From: Variovorax sp. N23
GTDB taxonomy: Bacteria; Pseudomonadota; Gammaproteobacteria; Burkholderiales; Burkholderiaceae_C
Assembly (NCBI RefSeq): GCF_025486315.1
Contig: NZ_JAOOPY010000015.1
Location: 90,799-154,798, forward strand
DNA: 64,000 nt
Direction of reading: 5' to 3'
Shown here piece by piece: positions 24,795 through 32,647 of the stretch. The position numbers and the translations under genes are program-made. The notes below the pieces were generated by a model that searched no databases, was not told the origin of the DNA, and was given only the letters and a program-made list of their open reading frames with translations. The stretch's first letter is position 1. Each line of letters starts with the position of its first letter.

Positions 24795-25448
24795 CTACGC
24801 TTCGACGATGAGGTCGTTGATCACCGCGGTGACGCCGGGGGCCGACCAAGCGGCGCCCTGAATGGCGGCGCGCTCGGTCCACGAATGCACGACGCCGCTC
24901 AGCGTGACCTCGGAGCCGCGCACCCCGACCTGGACGTGATTCGCCTGCCGGTCCGCCTGGCGCGCCAGGGCATCGTGGATGTTCTTCTCGACGTTGTGCG
25001 GGTCGAGCCGCGGCCGGATGTGGATGGCGTTGGTGACGCCGGTCACGCCCATCAGGTTGCGCACGGCACTTTCGGCCGCCTGCCGCTGGTAGCGCCATTC
25101 GACTTCGCCGTCGAGCGTGATCCAGCCGTTGTCGACCATCACCCGCACCTTGTCCTTCGGAACGAGCACATGCCACATCAGGCCGCGTTCGGCCGCCAGG
25201 GCGATGTCGGCGTCGCTGCGCTCGGCGTCGGCAGGCAGCTTGACGCTGAGGTCGATGGCCAGCGCCTTGACGCCCCGGACCCGCTGTGCCGCGTGTTCGG
25301 CGGCCTCTTTCTCGGCGTGGCTGGCGAGTTGGCCGGTGAGGGTCACCACGCCGTCCTTGACGATCACGCCGACCGTCGTGGCCTGGATGGCCGGGTCCCA
25401 TTCGAGTTCGGCCATGACGTCGCGTTGGAGTTGTGCATCGGCTTTCAT
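24795..25448 (-). CDS. Three-BON-domain stress protein
   Basis: 217 residues with three BON repeats of about 65 residues, each ending in a G-V..V.N motif (for example GVKALAIDLSV, GVTGVTNAIHI, GVTAVINDLIV). No signal peptide is visible, unlike the periplasmic OsmY, so it is probably cytoplasmic. BON domains bind phospholipid or act in stress complexes. GGAG is placed 7 bases before the ATG. The gene follows uspA by 45 bases and is likely co-transcribed from the Fnr-type promoter there. Such USP plus BON pairs are typical of low-oxygen stress loci in Burkholderiales. Confidence 0.9.
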   Translation of the reverse strand: MKADAQLQRDVMAELEWDPAIQATTVGVIVKDGVVTLTGQLASHAEKEAAEHAAQRVRGVKALAIDLSVKLPADAERSDADIALAAERGLMWHVLVPKDKVRVMVDNGWITLDGEVEWRYQRQAAESAVRNLMGVTGVTNAIHIRPRLDPHNVEKNIHDALARQADRQANHVQVGVRGSEVTLSGVVHSWTERAAIQGAAWSAPGVTAVINDLIVEA

Positions 25449-25493
25449 AGGGGTCTCCGGGTGGGTCGAAGTGAGGGGGGAATGGCGCGGCGG

Positions 25494-26024
25494 CTATTCG
25501 ATGGACAGCGCGCCGCTGGGCAGGTGGACGCGCAGCGGCTTTTCGTCGGCGGTCTCCCGCACCGGTTCGGCCGGTGGCTCCGGGGCGCGCACCAGCAGCA
25601 CGGGCACCGGCGACAGACGCAGCACATATTCCGCGCTGCTGCCCAGCACCAGGCGGCCGACGCCGCGGCGGCCGTGCGTGCCGATGACGATCACGTCGGC
25701 CGGCCACGTCTTGGCTTCGGACACGGTGAGTTCGTGCACGCGGCCTTCGACGCTGTCGTAGAGCACCGTCTCGGCTTCCAGGCCGGCAGCGGTGACCTGG
25801 GCCTTCGCGTCCTCGAGCACCTTGCGGCCGCCCTCGCGCAGGGCGCTCATCCAGTCGCCCGAATAGCCGGAGTAGGCGTCCATGGCGAGTGCGAAGGACA
25901 GGTCGTCCACGACGTGGATCAGCCGCAACTTGCCGTTGGTGAGGCGCGCGAGGCGGATGGCCTCTTGCAGGCCGCGATCGGACGTCGGACTGCCGTCGAC
26001 GGGAACCAGGATTCGTTGGTACAT
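25494..26024 (-). CDS. Universal stress protein (UspA family)
   Basis: 176 residues. It starts with the typical ILVPVDGSPTSDRGL and carries the ATP-binding signature G-T-H-G-R-x3-G-R-x2-L-G-S near residue 128 (GTHGRRGVGRLVLGSSAE), so it is of the nucleotide-binding USP class. A C-terminal extension of about 25 residues, rich in Pro and Glu, follows. It is the first gene of the stress series, with GGAG upstream of ATG 26024 and a class II Fnr-type promoter (26047-26095). Confidence 0.95.
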   Translation of the reverse strand: MYQRILVPVDGSPTSDRGLQEAIRLARLTNGKLRLIHVVDDLSFALAMDAYSGYSGDWMSALREGGRKVLEDAKAQVTAAGLEAETVLYDSVEGRVHELTVSEAKTWPADVIVIGTHGRRGVGRLVLGSSAEYVLRLSPVPVLLVRAPEPPAEPVRETADEKPLRVHLPSGALSIE

Positions 26025-26046
26025 GGAGGCGCTCCGTGGTGAGGAA

Positions 26047-26095
26047 GGCGTTCAGTATGGAAGCCGGAGGGTGACGACGGCTTGACGCGCGTCAA
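26047..26095 (-). promoter_or_regulatory. Class II Fnr-type promoter of uspA
   Basis: The palindrome TTGAC-GCGC-GTCAA lies at 26082-26095. On the minus strand CATACT (26059-26054) is a good -10, giving a start near 26047. The palindrome centre (26088.5) is then 41.5 bases upstream, the standard class II activation distance for Fnr/Crp proteins. The leader would be about 23 bases with GGAG before the ATG. Confidence 0.75.
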
Positions 26096-26350
26096 GCCAT
26101 CGGGGGGCAGCGCCGGGTGCGCGGCTGAACGACGACCGCACGCAGGGCTGGGGCCCGTTCGGGCCGTGGCGCTCGGCACGGCCGCTGCTTGACAAAGCAC
26201 TTCACAATGCAACATATTGCGGAAAGTGTCATGAAATGTGTCTTAAACAAGGGGTCGCAACTCCTGGCGATGCATAAGCGCGAAAAAGTCCCTCGGCCTT
26301 CGTGGCGGTAGCGACTACAAACCCGTCATCAAAGATTCACCGGAAGCACT
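26096..26350 (+). promoter_or_regulatory. Intergenic region with a sigma70-like promoter
   Basis: No gene is visible between uspA and the small gene at 26351 (326 bases in all, including the uspA promoter). TTGACA at 26189-26194 and CATATT at 26213-26218, 18 bases apart, form a plausible forward promoter. The sequence from 26190 to 26260 is much richer in A and T than its surroundings. The stretch before 26350 supplies GGAAG for the small gene. Confidence 0.5.
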
Positions 26351-26551
26351 ATGACGAGTTCTGGACGATTGGCACTGAGTGTGAACGAGCTGGAGGAAGG
26401 CGAGTTTCACTATGTCTTGCTCGAGGCAGTCACGATGCCCGGAGAGCTGCTTTGTTTCCGACCCCGCGAAATGGGGGAGCGGGGCCACAACAGCCCCATC
26501 GACGCATGGTTCTCGGGTCTTGGCGTCGTGAGACGGCTCGAGGAGCGCTGA
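26351..26551 (+). CDS. Small uncharacterised protein
   Basis: 66 residues from ATG 26351, with GGAAG 4-5 bases upstream and a sigma70-like promoter about 130 bases before. Composition is normal for a soluble protein: VNELEEGEFHYVLLEAV suggests a helix-strand unit, followed by FRPREMGERG and a C-terminal WFSGLGVVRRLEER. No known domain was recognised. It stands between the stress operon and other small genes. Confidence 0.5.
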   Translation: MTSSGRLALSVNELEEGEFHYVLLEAVTMPGELLCFRPREMGERGHNSPIDAWFSGLGVVRRLEER

Positions 26552-26693
26552 CGCCGGGAGGGGCCCGTGGCAGCCTTGCCGCGTTGGCCGGATCGTTCTT
26601 TTTTGCGCCGCAGCCATCGTTTCCCTGTCTCGGACGGAATCGGTACTCGGTGCTTGATTCTTCCCCTTCGACGAGGGGTACCGTAAGGCTGCG

Positions 26694-26843
26694 ATGGATT
26701 TCGAACTGTTTGTGGCGTTGTTCTGTGTGATCGGCATCGGGTGGCTCACGATCGTGCCGACCTACCGTGGATGGGGACATCTCGAACAGAAGATGGCCGA
26801 GCGTGTCGAGACGACCATCGCCGCCCTGGACGAGCCCGATTGA
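26694..26843 (+). CDS. Small single-pass membrane protein
   Basis: 49 residues from ATG 26694, with AAGG 5 bases before the start. The first 23 residues form one hydrophobic helix (FELFVALFCVIGIGWLTIV), followed by a polar tail YRGWGHLEQKMAERVETT ending in DEPD. It is likely an inner-membrane micro-protein; function unknown. It is surrounded by other small genes. Confidence 0.55.
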   Translation: MDFELFVALFCVIGIGWLTIVPTYRGWGHLEQKMAERVETTIAALDEPD

Positions 26844-27014
26844 TTCCCGCCGCGCGCAGGGCCGGCCCGCTGGGCGTTCGCCGGTTCTTGGATGCTGAGC
26901 GCGGCTTGTCTGCGCCGTGGCACGCCGCTGTGGCGCATCTGTAGTGCTTTGGACCTCGATGCTCGATGACGTGGACGAGCATCTGTGGCGGCGGGTGTAG
27001 GACGAGGAGGCATC

Positions 27015-27030
27015 TGTGACATTGATCACA
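27015..27030 (+). promoter_or_regulatory. Perfect CRP-type site
   Basis: TGTGA-CATTGA-TCACA is an exact match to the Crp consensus TGTGA-N6-TCACA. It lies 34 bases upstream of ATG 27064. An open frame could start at GTG 27016 inside the site, but this is probably regulatory DNA. Confidence 0.7.
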
Positions 27031-27063
27031 CAGCGTTTCTCGAGTTGTCCGCATGATGCGGAC

Positions 27064-27267
27064 ATGCACAAACTCATCGCACTTCTTCTGGGTCCGTTGG
27101 CGATGGCCGCATTGGTCTACAGCTTCGGCTTTGTTTCCATCCTGGTGTGCTTCGCCCTGGCACTGGCAACGCTCGTGTTCTCCAACGGACCGGGTGATGA
27201 GGAATCGGCCCGTTATGCCGCGGCCGAAGGTGCCGGCGAGCCCTCGACTTTCATGGGCGGACTCTGA
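27064..27267 (+). CDS. Small two-helix membrane protein
   Basis: 67 residues from ATG 27064. Two hydrophobic segments, LIALLLGPLAMAALVYSF and FVSILVCFALALATLVF, are followed by an acidic tail NGPGDEESARYAAAEGAG. It is probably an inner-membrane protein of unknown role. A perfect Crp-type palindrome immediately upstream suggests control by a Crp-family regulator. I prefer this ATG to the upstream GTG at 27016, which lies in the operator. Confidence 0.6.
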   Translation: MHKLIALLLGPLAMAALVYSFGFVSILVCFALALATLVFSNGPGDEESARYAAAEGAGEPSTFMGGL

Positions 27268-27321
27268 GCGCCTCGGCGCCCTGTCGCGGACTCCTCGGCC
27301 CGCTCACGGCACCGGTCTTCT

Positions 27322-27843
27322 TCAGGCGTATTGCGGCTGTGCTTCGCTCGCAGCCCGGGAGCGCGCCGACACACGCCGAGCATCCACCAGACGCGCCGTG
27401 AGCTGCGCCGTCATCTCGACCAGGGCGGCGTCGCGCCGGCGTTCTTCTTCGCTCAGGCTCCTGCAGGGCGCATAGAGCGTGCCATAGTTTCGGCCGTCGG
27501 CCAGCAGCACCGGAACACGAATGAAGCACCGCCCCAACGGGCCGAACACCTGCCGGCAGACGGCCAGCACATAGACGTCGCCCGTCGCATCGTCATGGAA
27601 TCCGCTGCGTGGCGGCATGATCGTCGCAGGCCTTAGCGGGGATTCGTCGCGCAGTTCGGCGACGAATGCCGCGTCGGTGCCGTGCTGCTCCTTCAACAGC
27701 GTCAAGACCTTTCGCACCGTCTCGTCGGCCATCGGATCGCGTGACTGCGGTGTGGTGACCACCAGATCGCAGGCCGTCACCTCGAGCGCGCCGAGGGAAT
27801 ACTCGAAGGAGAAGGGTTGCGAAGCATCGGACATGGTGGTCAT
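27322..27843 (-). CDS. GAF-like domain protein
   Basis: 173 residues (starts at 27843 or 27834 are possible; neither has a clear ribosome site). A segment VLTLLKEQHGTDAAFVAEL, then a central region with ...VCRQVFGPLGRCFIRVPVLLADGRNYGTLYAPC and a closing helix SLSEEERRRDAALVEMTAQL are the pattern of a GAF domain. No output domain is attached. It could bind a small ligand; function unknown. A second stand-alone GAF-like gene lies at 51981-52472. Confidence 0.65.
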   Translation of the reverse strand: MTTMSDASQPFSFEYSLGALEVTACDLVVTTPQSRDPMADETVRKVLTLLKEQHGTDAAFVAELRDESPLRPATIMPPRSGFHDDATGDVYVLAVCRQVFGPLGRCFIRVPVLLADGRNYGTLYAPCRSLSEEERRRDAALVEMTAQLTARLVDARRVSARSRAASEAQPQYA

Positions 27844-28031
27844 CGGGATTCGGGCAGAGGCCTCTATTGGAAACCCGAAGCCGTCGAAAATGAATACCTT
27901 CGTGTTCCTGAAAACGGGCGTATTTCACGCAATGTATCGCTAAAGCGAACCAAGGTACTCATCGCCGAGCCGTTAGCATTTGCGCATGTCCCGCCATGTC
28001 GGCGGGGCCAACCACATGATCGAGCCCCCTC

Positions 28032-28265
28032 ATGTCCCCCGAAGCTTCCCTGACGACGAGTGCTTGTCCGCTGTGCGTGGAACTGGTGAAGCACTCGGCC
28101 CGCGAGACGCCGCCGCATGCATCCCTGCGCCTGCTGAGTGCCAAGCCGTGGGCCGAGACGTTGAACCGGCGCGCGGCGGGCGCACTGGAGACTTACGTGT
28201 GCCAGGCATGTGGCAAGGAGCGGGTGCGCGACACCAGTCCGAGCTATTCGGCGCGGTGGATGTAA
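28032..28265 (+). CDS. Small protein with two CxxC pairs
   Basis: 77 residues. CPLC near residue 12 and CQAC near residue 57 could form one zinc-ribbon site. No other motif is seen and the Shine-Dalgarno sequence is weak. It is isolated between the GAF-like gene and tRNA-Asn. Reality is supported by the paired cysteines and by the absence of a competing gene. Confidence 0.45.
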   Translation: MSPEASLTTSACPLCVELVKHSARETPPHASLRLLSAKPWAETLNRRAAGALETYVCQACGKERVRDTSPSYSARWM

Positions 28266-28344
28266 AGGGATCTTCGGCGCGGCCACCCCGCGCTGCGTGC
28301 GGCGACTGGGTGCGCTCGGCGGTTTTTCAGATCGGATGTCGGAA

Positions 28345-28379
28345 ATGAAAATGCCCCGCTACGTGAGTAGCGGGGCATT
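28345..28379 (-). terminator. Terminator of tRNA-Asn
   Basis: A perfect 12-bp stem, AATGCCCCGCTA (28350-28361) with TAGCGGGGCATT (28368-28379), and a 6-base loop. On the minus strand it is followed by a T-rich tract. It lies 21 bases after the 3' CCA of tRNA-Asn. Confidence 0.85.
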
Positions 28380-28400
28380 CAGTCGCCTTGCGGCTAATTT

Positions 28401-28476
28401 TGGCTCCTCGACCTGGGCTCGAACCAGGGACCTACGGATTAACAGTCCGGCGCTCTACCAACTGAGCTATCGAGGA
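28401..28476 (-). tRNA. tRNA-Asn (anticodon GTT)
   Basis: The minus strand reads a complete cloverleaf of 76 bases with encoded CCA: acceptor TCCTCGA pairs with TCGAGGA, the D arm is GCTC-AGTTGGTA-GAGC, the anticodon loop is CTGTTAA (anticodon GTT), and the T arm is GGTTCGAGC. One C-T mismatch is at the top of the anticodon stem. A TATAAT promoter is upstream and a strong hairpin terminator downstream, so it is a single-gene transcript. Confidence 0.97.
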
Positions 28477-28487
28477 ACAAGCCTCAG

Positions 28488-28517
28488 ATTATAGCGTGGT
28501 TTTTGGGCCTCTTTGAA
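28488..28517 (-). promoter_or_regulatory. Promoter of tRNA-Asn
   Basis: A consensus -10 TATAAT (28493-28488 on the minus strand) lies 11 bases before the mature tRNA. TTCAAA at 28517-28512 is a fair -35 with an 18-base spacer. Confidence 0.75.
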
Positions 28518-28544
28518 GAGGTGCGATGTTGCGCTGCAAAGTTT

Positions 28545-30710
28545 TTACAACGCTGCCGTGACGGCGAGTCGCAGCGTCCGCGGCGCACCGGGAAAGAGGT
28601 AGACGTGGCCGTACTGGTAGGGCGACTCTTTCCAGTAACGCTTGTCGGCGAGGTTCTCTATGCCGAAGGTCCATCGCGTGGCCACACCGCTGATCTTCGT
28701 GTCGTAGCGCAGCGCCGCATCGAAGCGCGTCCATGCGGGCAGCGTGATCGATCCGTCCGGCAGGACGTTGCGGCGACCCTCGTGCGACATCTGGCCCTGC
28801 AGCTCGAGGCCGGGGATGGTGGCGATGCGGTAGGCCGCTTGTGCCCGGAGGACTTGGCGCGGTACGTTGGTGGGGCGTTGGCCATTGATCGCCGTGTCGC
28901 CGCTGCCGCTGCGCTTCGCATCGATTAGCGTCAGGCCGCCCGCGAGGCGCCATGGGCCCTGCGTCCAGTCGCCATTGAGTTCGAGGCCGCGGTGTTCTGC
29001 CTTGCCGTCGTACTGCCCGGTGCACGACGCTCCCGTGTTGTTGCAGCTGTCGATGTTGGTCACGGGCCGTGAGATGTCGAACAGCGCCGCTTGCCAGTTG
29101 AGCGCGCCGGAGGTGCCCTTCAGGCCCAGCTCGCGCTGACGCGAGGTGAGGGCCGGCAGCGCCTCGCCGGCATTGCTGTATTGCGACACCTTGTTCGGCA
29201 CGACCTGCGATTCCACACCTTCGCCCCAGCTGGCATAGGCCATGAGCCCCGGCTGCAGCGCATAACTGACCGCGACCCAGGGCGTCGTGAGGCCGTCCTT
29301 GTAGCCTGTGGGGCGGGAGCCATCGGTGCGCACGCTGTCGCGGTCGAGCCGCGTGTGGCGCACGCCGAGCCAGGTGGTGAAGCGGTCGTTCCAGCGGATC
29401 GCATCCTGCAGCGACAACTCGGTCGAACGCTCGTCGCGGTTGGTGTTGGCATCCGTCAGCGTCGGGTCGGCTGGAACGATCGCCGTGCCCCACACATTGC
29501 CGGTGCCGACGTAGTTGTAGGCCTGGTCCTGGAAGCGGTTGCGCACGCGGCTCGCCATGATGCCCATCGTGAGCTCGTGCCGCACACTGCCGGTCATCAC
29601 GTTGCCCTTGAGGCTCAAATTGCCCGCGGTTTGCGTGCGGCGCTCATCGTCGCTGCGGAAGTCGTAGACGTCGTAGGTGCCGTCGGAACAGTAGCGGTCG
29701 TAGTTGCCCTCGGCGCCGCAGCCGAAGGCATAGGCGAGCCGGTCGTCGCTCTTGAGCCGCTGCTGGCCGACCTGCGCGCTCCAGCGCCAGTCGGCGTTGA
29801 TCGCCTGCGTGAAGCGCAGCGTGCCGGTCAGCCCCTCGAACACCGAGGGCTGCGACCACGGCTGGTTGTTCAGGTTGATGCGCGGGTCGACCGGTGCCGG
29901 CAGCGTGTTGCCCAGCAGGCTGAAGCCGTTCTGGCTCGGCTGCGTCTTCTTGCTGTATTCGATCTCGGCCTCGATCACCGAGTCGCGCGTGATGCGCCAG
30001 TCGGTGGCGAGCGAAAACAGGTGGCGCTCGCCGTCGAGCGCGAAGGTGCGCGGCTTGAGGTCTTCGGTCGCGACGTTGATCCGGTAGCCGAACTGGCGGT
30101 CTTCACCGAAGCGCCCGCCCAGATCGACCGCGCCGAGCACGCTGCCGCGGCCCGACACCTCGGTGCGCACCTCGCGCAGGTCCTGCTCGGTCGGTCGCTT
30201 GACCACGTAGTTGACCAGGCCACCCGGTGCGCTGGTGCCGGCCTGGATGCCGCTGGTGCCGCGCAGGATTTCGACGCGCTCCTTGTTGTCGAGCGGGATG
30301 GCCGTCTCGGCGCTGATCGGCAGGCCCTCGCGCCGGTAGTTGAAGCGGTTGTCCAGCACGAAGCCGCGCACCGTCAGGTAGTCCCAGTAGCCCGCCGAGT
30401 TGTACGCGTCGGTCACCGACGGGTCGAACTGCGTGAGGTCGGCGAGCCGCCGCGCGCCGCTGGCTTGCAGTTGCCGGTTGTCGATGACGGTGGCGGAGAT
30501 CGGCACGTCCTTCAGCGGCAGATCGCCGAAGCCGCTGATGTCGGCCTGCGGCGGCGTGCTGCGTGCGTCCACGGTGACGGGGGCCAGGGTGGCCTCCTGG
30601 GCGTGCGCGACGGCACCCGTCATCGAGAGCAGGGCGGCCGCGACGGCCAGGGCGATGGAGGTGGGGCGAGGGGTGTGCATGGAATGTTTGGGTACGGGGA
30701 AGGAAGTCAT
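28545..30710 (-). CDS. TonB-dependent outer-membrane receptor in the thiamine operon
   Basis: 721 residues from ATG 30710 (ATG 30680 would give a more typical signal peptide MHTPRPTSIALAVAAAL...AHA). The plug domain has ISATVIDNRQL, LTVRGF, NKERVEILRGTSG and APGGLVNYVVKRP, typical of siderophore-type TonB receptors. The barrel follows and ends RTLRLAVTAAL. It is the fifth gene after thiO-thiS-thiG-thiE, 6 bases after the thiE stop, and no Fur box is visible. The position suggests uptake of thiamine or a thiamine precursor rather than iron; this is inference from context. Confidence 0.88.
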   Translation of the reverse strand: MTSFPVPKHSMHTPRPTSIALAVAAALLSMTGAVAHAQEATLAPVTVDARSTPPQADISGFGDLPLKDVPISATVIDNRQLQASGARRLADLTQFDPSVTDAYNSAGYWDYLTVRGFVLDNRFNYRREGLPISAETAIPLDNKERVEILRGTSGIQAGTSAPGGLVNYVVKRPTEQDLREVRTEVSGRGSVLGAVDLGGRFGEDRQFGYRINVATEDLKPRTFALDGERHLFSLATDWRITRDSVIEAEIEYSKKTQPSQNGFSLLGNTLPAPVDPRINLNNQPWSQPSVFEGLTGTLRFTQAINADWRWSAQVGQQRLKSDDRLAYAFGCGAEGNYDRYCSDGTYDVYDFRSDDERRTQTAGNLSLKGNVMTGSVRHELTMGIMASRVRNRFQDQAYNYVGTGNVWGTAIVPADPTLTDANTNRDERSTELSLQDAIRWNDRFTTWLGVRHTRLDRDSVRTDGSRPTGYKDGLTTPWVAVSYALQPGLMAYASWGEGVESQVVPNKVSQYSNAGEALPALTSRQRELGLKGTSGALNWQAALFDISRPVTNIDSCNNTGASCTGQYDGKAEHRGLELNGDWTQGPWRLAGGLTLIDAKRSGSGDTAINGQRPTNVPRQVLRAQAAYRIATIPGLELQGQMSHEGRRNVLPDGSITLPAWTRFDAALRYDTKISGVATRWTFGIENLADKRYWKESPYQYGHVYLFPGAPRTLRLAVTAAL

Positions 30711-30716
30711 CGGGAT

Positions 30717-31628
30717 TCAGTGCGCCGCGGCGATGGCGGCGTTCAATCGCGCGGCCATCGCTTCGGGGTCGTCGGCCGCGATCAGCGCACGCACCATCGC
30801 GGCCGAGCCGACGCCGGTGGCGAGCACGGCCGGCAGCCGCTCGGCATCGATGCCGCCGATCGCGACCTGCGGGTAGCCGCGCAGCAGCCGCGCGTAGGCA
30901 TCGAGGCGAGCCACGCCCTGTGGCGCCGTCGCCATCTGCTTGAGCGTGGTGGGGAAGACGGCGCCCATCGCGATGTAGCTCGGGCTCACCGTGTCGGCAC
31001 GCACCATCTCGGCATAGCCGTGCGTGCTCACGCCCAGCCGCAGGCCGGCCGCGCGGATGCGCCGCAGGTCGTCGGGTGCGAGCGCCTCGAGGTCTTCCTG
31101 CCCGAGGTGCACGCCGTAGGCGCCCGCGGCGATGGCGGCCCGCCAGTGGTCGTTGATGAAGAGCCGCGCGCCGGTGCCTTGCACGGCCTGGACGGCAGCG
31201 GCGACTTCGCGGTCGATGGCGCCGGCGTCGGCCGACTTGAAGCGCAGTTGCACCGTCGGCACGCCGGCGCGCGCCATGCGGCCGACCCAGGCGGCGTCGG
31301 GCAGCACGGCATAGAGGCCGAGGCGCTCGGGGCAGGGCGCGAAGGCGTCGCTGCGTGCGCCGGGCGGGAAGGCGCCCATGCCGAAATCCGCCGGTGCGTC
31401 GGGCCAGGCCCGTGCGTCGAAGCGCCCGGTGCGCACGCTCTGCGCATGCCAGGCACAGGCCAGGCATTCGGCATCGGCGTCGATGAAGCCGAGCGTCATG
31501 CAGGCCAGCTTGGCGGCGCGGTACACCGGATGCTCGGAGCGAAATTGCACCGGTGGCGGCATGACCGTGCCGAAGCGTCCGGCATGCGCGGCGACGATCT
31601 CGGCGGCGTGTGGAGTGATGTCGTTCAT
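30717..31628 (-). CDS. thiE: Thiamine-phosphate synthase with N-terminal extension
   Basis: 303 residues, about 90 longer than typical ThiE. The C-terminal 210 residues have the family core: VQLRFK, ARLFINDHWRAAIAAGAYGVHLGQEDL, GLRLGVSTHGYAEM, YIAMGAVFPT, VAIGGIDAERL. It joins HMP-PP with the thiazole phosphate to give thiamine phosphate. The first 95 residues contain a Cys-rich ACMTLGFIDADAECLACAWHA stretch of unknown role. Start ATG 31628 overlaps the thiG stop by ATGA. Confidence 0.9.
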   Translation of the reverse strand: MNDITPHAAEIVAAHAGRFGTVMPPPVQFRSEHPVYRAAKLACMTLGFIDADAECLACAWHAQSVRTGRFDARAWPDAPADFGMGAFPPGARSDAFAPCPERLGLYAVLPDAAWVGRMARAGVPTVQLRFKSADAGAIDREVAAAVQAVQGTGARLFINDHWRAAIAAGAYGVHLGQEDLEALAPDDLRRIRAAGLRLGVSTHGYAEMVRADTVSPSYIAMGAVFPTTLKQMATAPQGVARLDAYARLLRGYPQVAIGGIDAERLPAVLATGVGSAAMVRALIAADDPEAMAARLNAAIAAAH

Positions 31629-32443
31629 GCGGCGTCGTGATGCCAGAAGGGCGTGCCGAGGACCGGCGTGCTGGGTTGTGCGGATGCCTGCGCCGCCATC
31701 GCGCCCGCGCGGTGCGCGCTGCGGCCGGCCCGCACCGCGTCGGCGAAGGCGCCGGCCATCGAGGCAGGGTCTTGCGCCAGCGCCACGGCGGTGTTGAGCA
31801 GCACGCCGTCGTAGCCCCACTCCATCACCTGGCAGGCATGCGAGGGCAGGCCGAGGCCGGCGTCCACCAGCAGTGGTACGTCGAGCCGCTCGCGCAGCAA
31901 CTGCAGCGCATACGGGTTCATCGGACCCCTGCCGGTGCCGATGGGCGCGGCCCATGGCATGACGGCCTGGCAGCCGACGTCGACCAGGCGCTGGCACAGC
32001 ACCAGGTCGTCGGTGCAATAGGGCAGCACCTGGAAGCCGTCGCGGATGAGCCGCGCGGCGGCGTCGACCAGGTTCAGCGTGTCGGGCTGCAGCGTGTAGT
32101 CGTCGCCGATCAGCTCGAGCTTGATCCACGGCGTGTCGAACAGTTCGCGTGCCATCTGCGCGGTCGCGATGGCTTCCTGCACGCCGTGGCAGCCGGCGGT
32201 GTTGGGCAGCACCGGCACGCCGAGTTGCTTGAGCAGGCGCCAGAAGCCGTTGTCGTCATGGCCGCCGGTGCCGGGCACGGCGGTCTGCCGGCGCAGTGAT
32301 GCCGTGAGCATGGCCGGCCGCGCGCGGCGCACCGCGGCCTCGAGCACGTCGGGCGAGGGGTAGCGCGCCGTGCCCAGCAGCAGGCGGCTGGGGAAGGTCT
32401 GGCCGTAGAGGACCAGCGGGTCGTCGGGTGTCGATGCGTTCAT
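31625..32443 (-). CDS. thiG: Thiazole synthase
   Basis: 272 residues. It makes the thiazole ring from deoxyxylulose phosphate, dehydroglycine and ThiS-thiocarboxylate. The (beta-alpha)8 core has SRLLLGTARYPSPDV, the Schiff-base lysine in WIKLELIGD, LPYCTDDLVLC, AAPIGTGRG and LVDAGLGLPSHA. An Ala-rich C-terminal tail is present. It begins 6 bases after thiS and overlaps thiE by ATGA, so it is part of the tightly coupled thiOSGE unit. Confidence 0.96.
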   Translation of the reverse strand: MNASTPDDPLVLYGQTFPSRLLLGTARYPSPDVLEAAVRRARPAMLTASLRRQTAVPGTGGHDDNGFWRLLKQLGVPVLPNTAGCHGVQEAIATAQMARELFDTPWIKLELIGDDYTLQPDTLNLVDAAARLIRDGFQVLPYCTDDLVLCQRLVDVGCQAVMPWAAPIGTGRGPMNPYALQLLRERLDVPLLVDAGLGLPSHACQVMEWGYDGVLLNTAVALAQDPASMAGAFADAVRAGRSAHRAGAMAAQASAQPSTPVLGTPFWHHDAA

Positions 32444-32449
32444 GGCGTT

Positions 32450-32647
32450 CTAGCCTCCGGTCACCGGTCGGATGACCTCGATGCGGTCGTCGTGCTTCAG
32501 CGCGTGCACGGCATAGGCCGAGCGCGGCACGAACGCGCGGTTCACCGCCACTGCGTAGGGCGGCACGGCGTTCATCGCGGCCAGGGCGTCGGCCACCGTG
32601 GCCGGCTCGGGCAAGGCGTGCGGGGTGTCGTTGATCAGCACCTTCAT
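32450..32647 (-). CDS. thiS: Sulfur carrier protein ThiS
   Basis: 65 residues with a ubiquitin-like fold and the C-terminal Gly-Gly (VIRPVTGG) that carries the thiocarboxylate. MKVLINDTPHALPEPATVADAL is typical of the family. The start at 32647 overlaps the thiO stop (ATGA). Confidence 0.95.
   Translation of the reverse strand: MKVLINDTPHALPEPATVADALAAMNAVPPYAVAVNRAFVPRSAYAVHALKHDDRIEVIRPVTGG

Noticed and set aside
27020..27033. TTGATCACA as an Fnr box
   Set aside because: The right arm does not match ATCAA or GTCAA; the sequence is explained fully by the CRP-type palindrome.
27016..27063. Upstream GTG start for the 67-residue membrane protein
   Set aside because: The start would fall inside the perfect CRP-type palindrome, and the added residues are not hydrophobic or conserved in form.
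26430..27077. 215-codon minus frame across the micro-gene region
   Set aside because: Its Ser/Arg-rich composition and lack of a ribosome site suggest chance, while the plus-strand frames have ribosome sites and membrane helices.
29091..31640. 849-codon plus frame over the TonB receptor and thiE
   Set aside because: It is antisense to two well supported genes and has the composition of a shadow frame.
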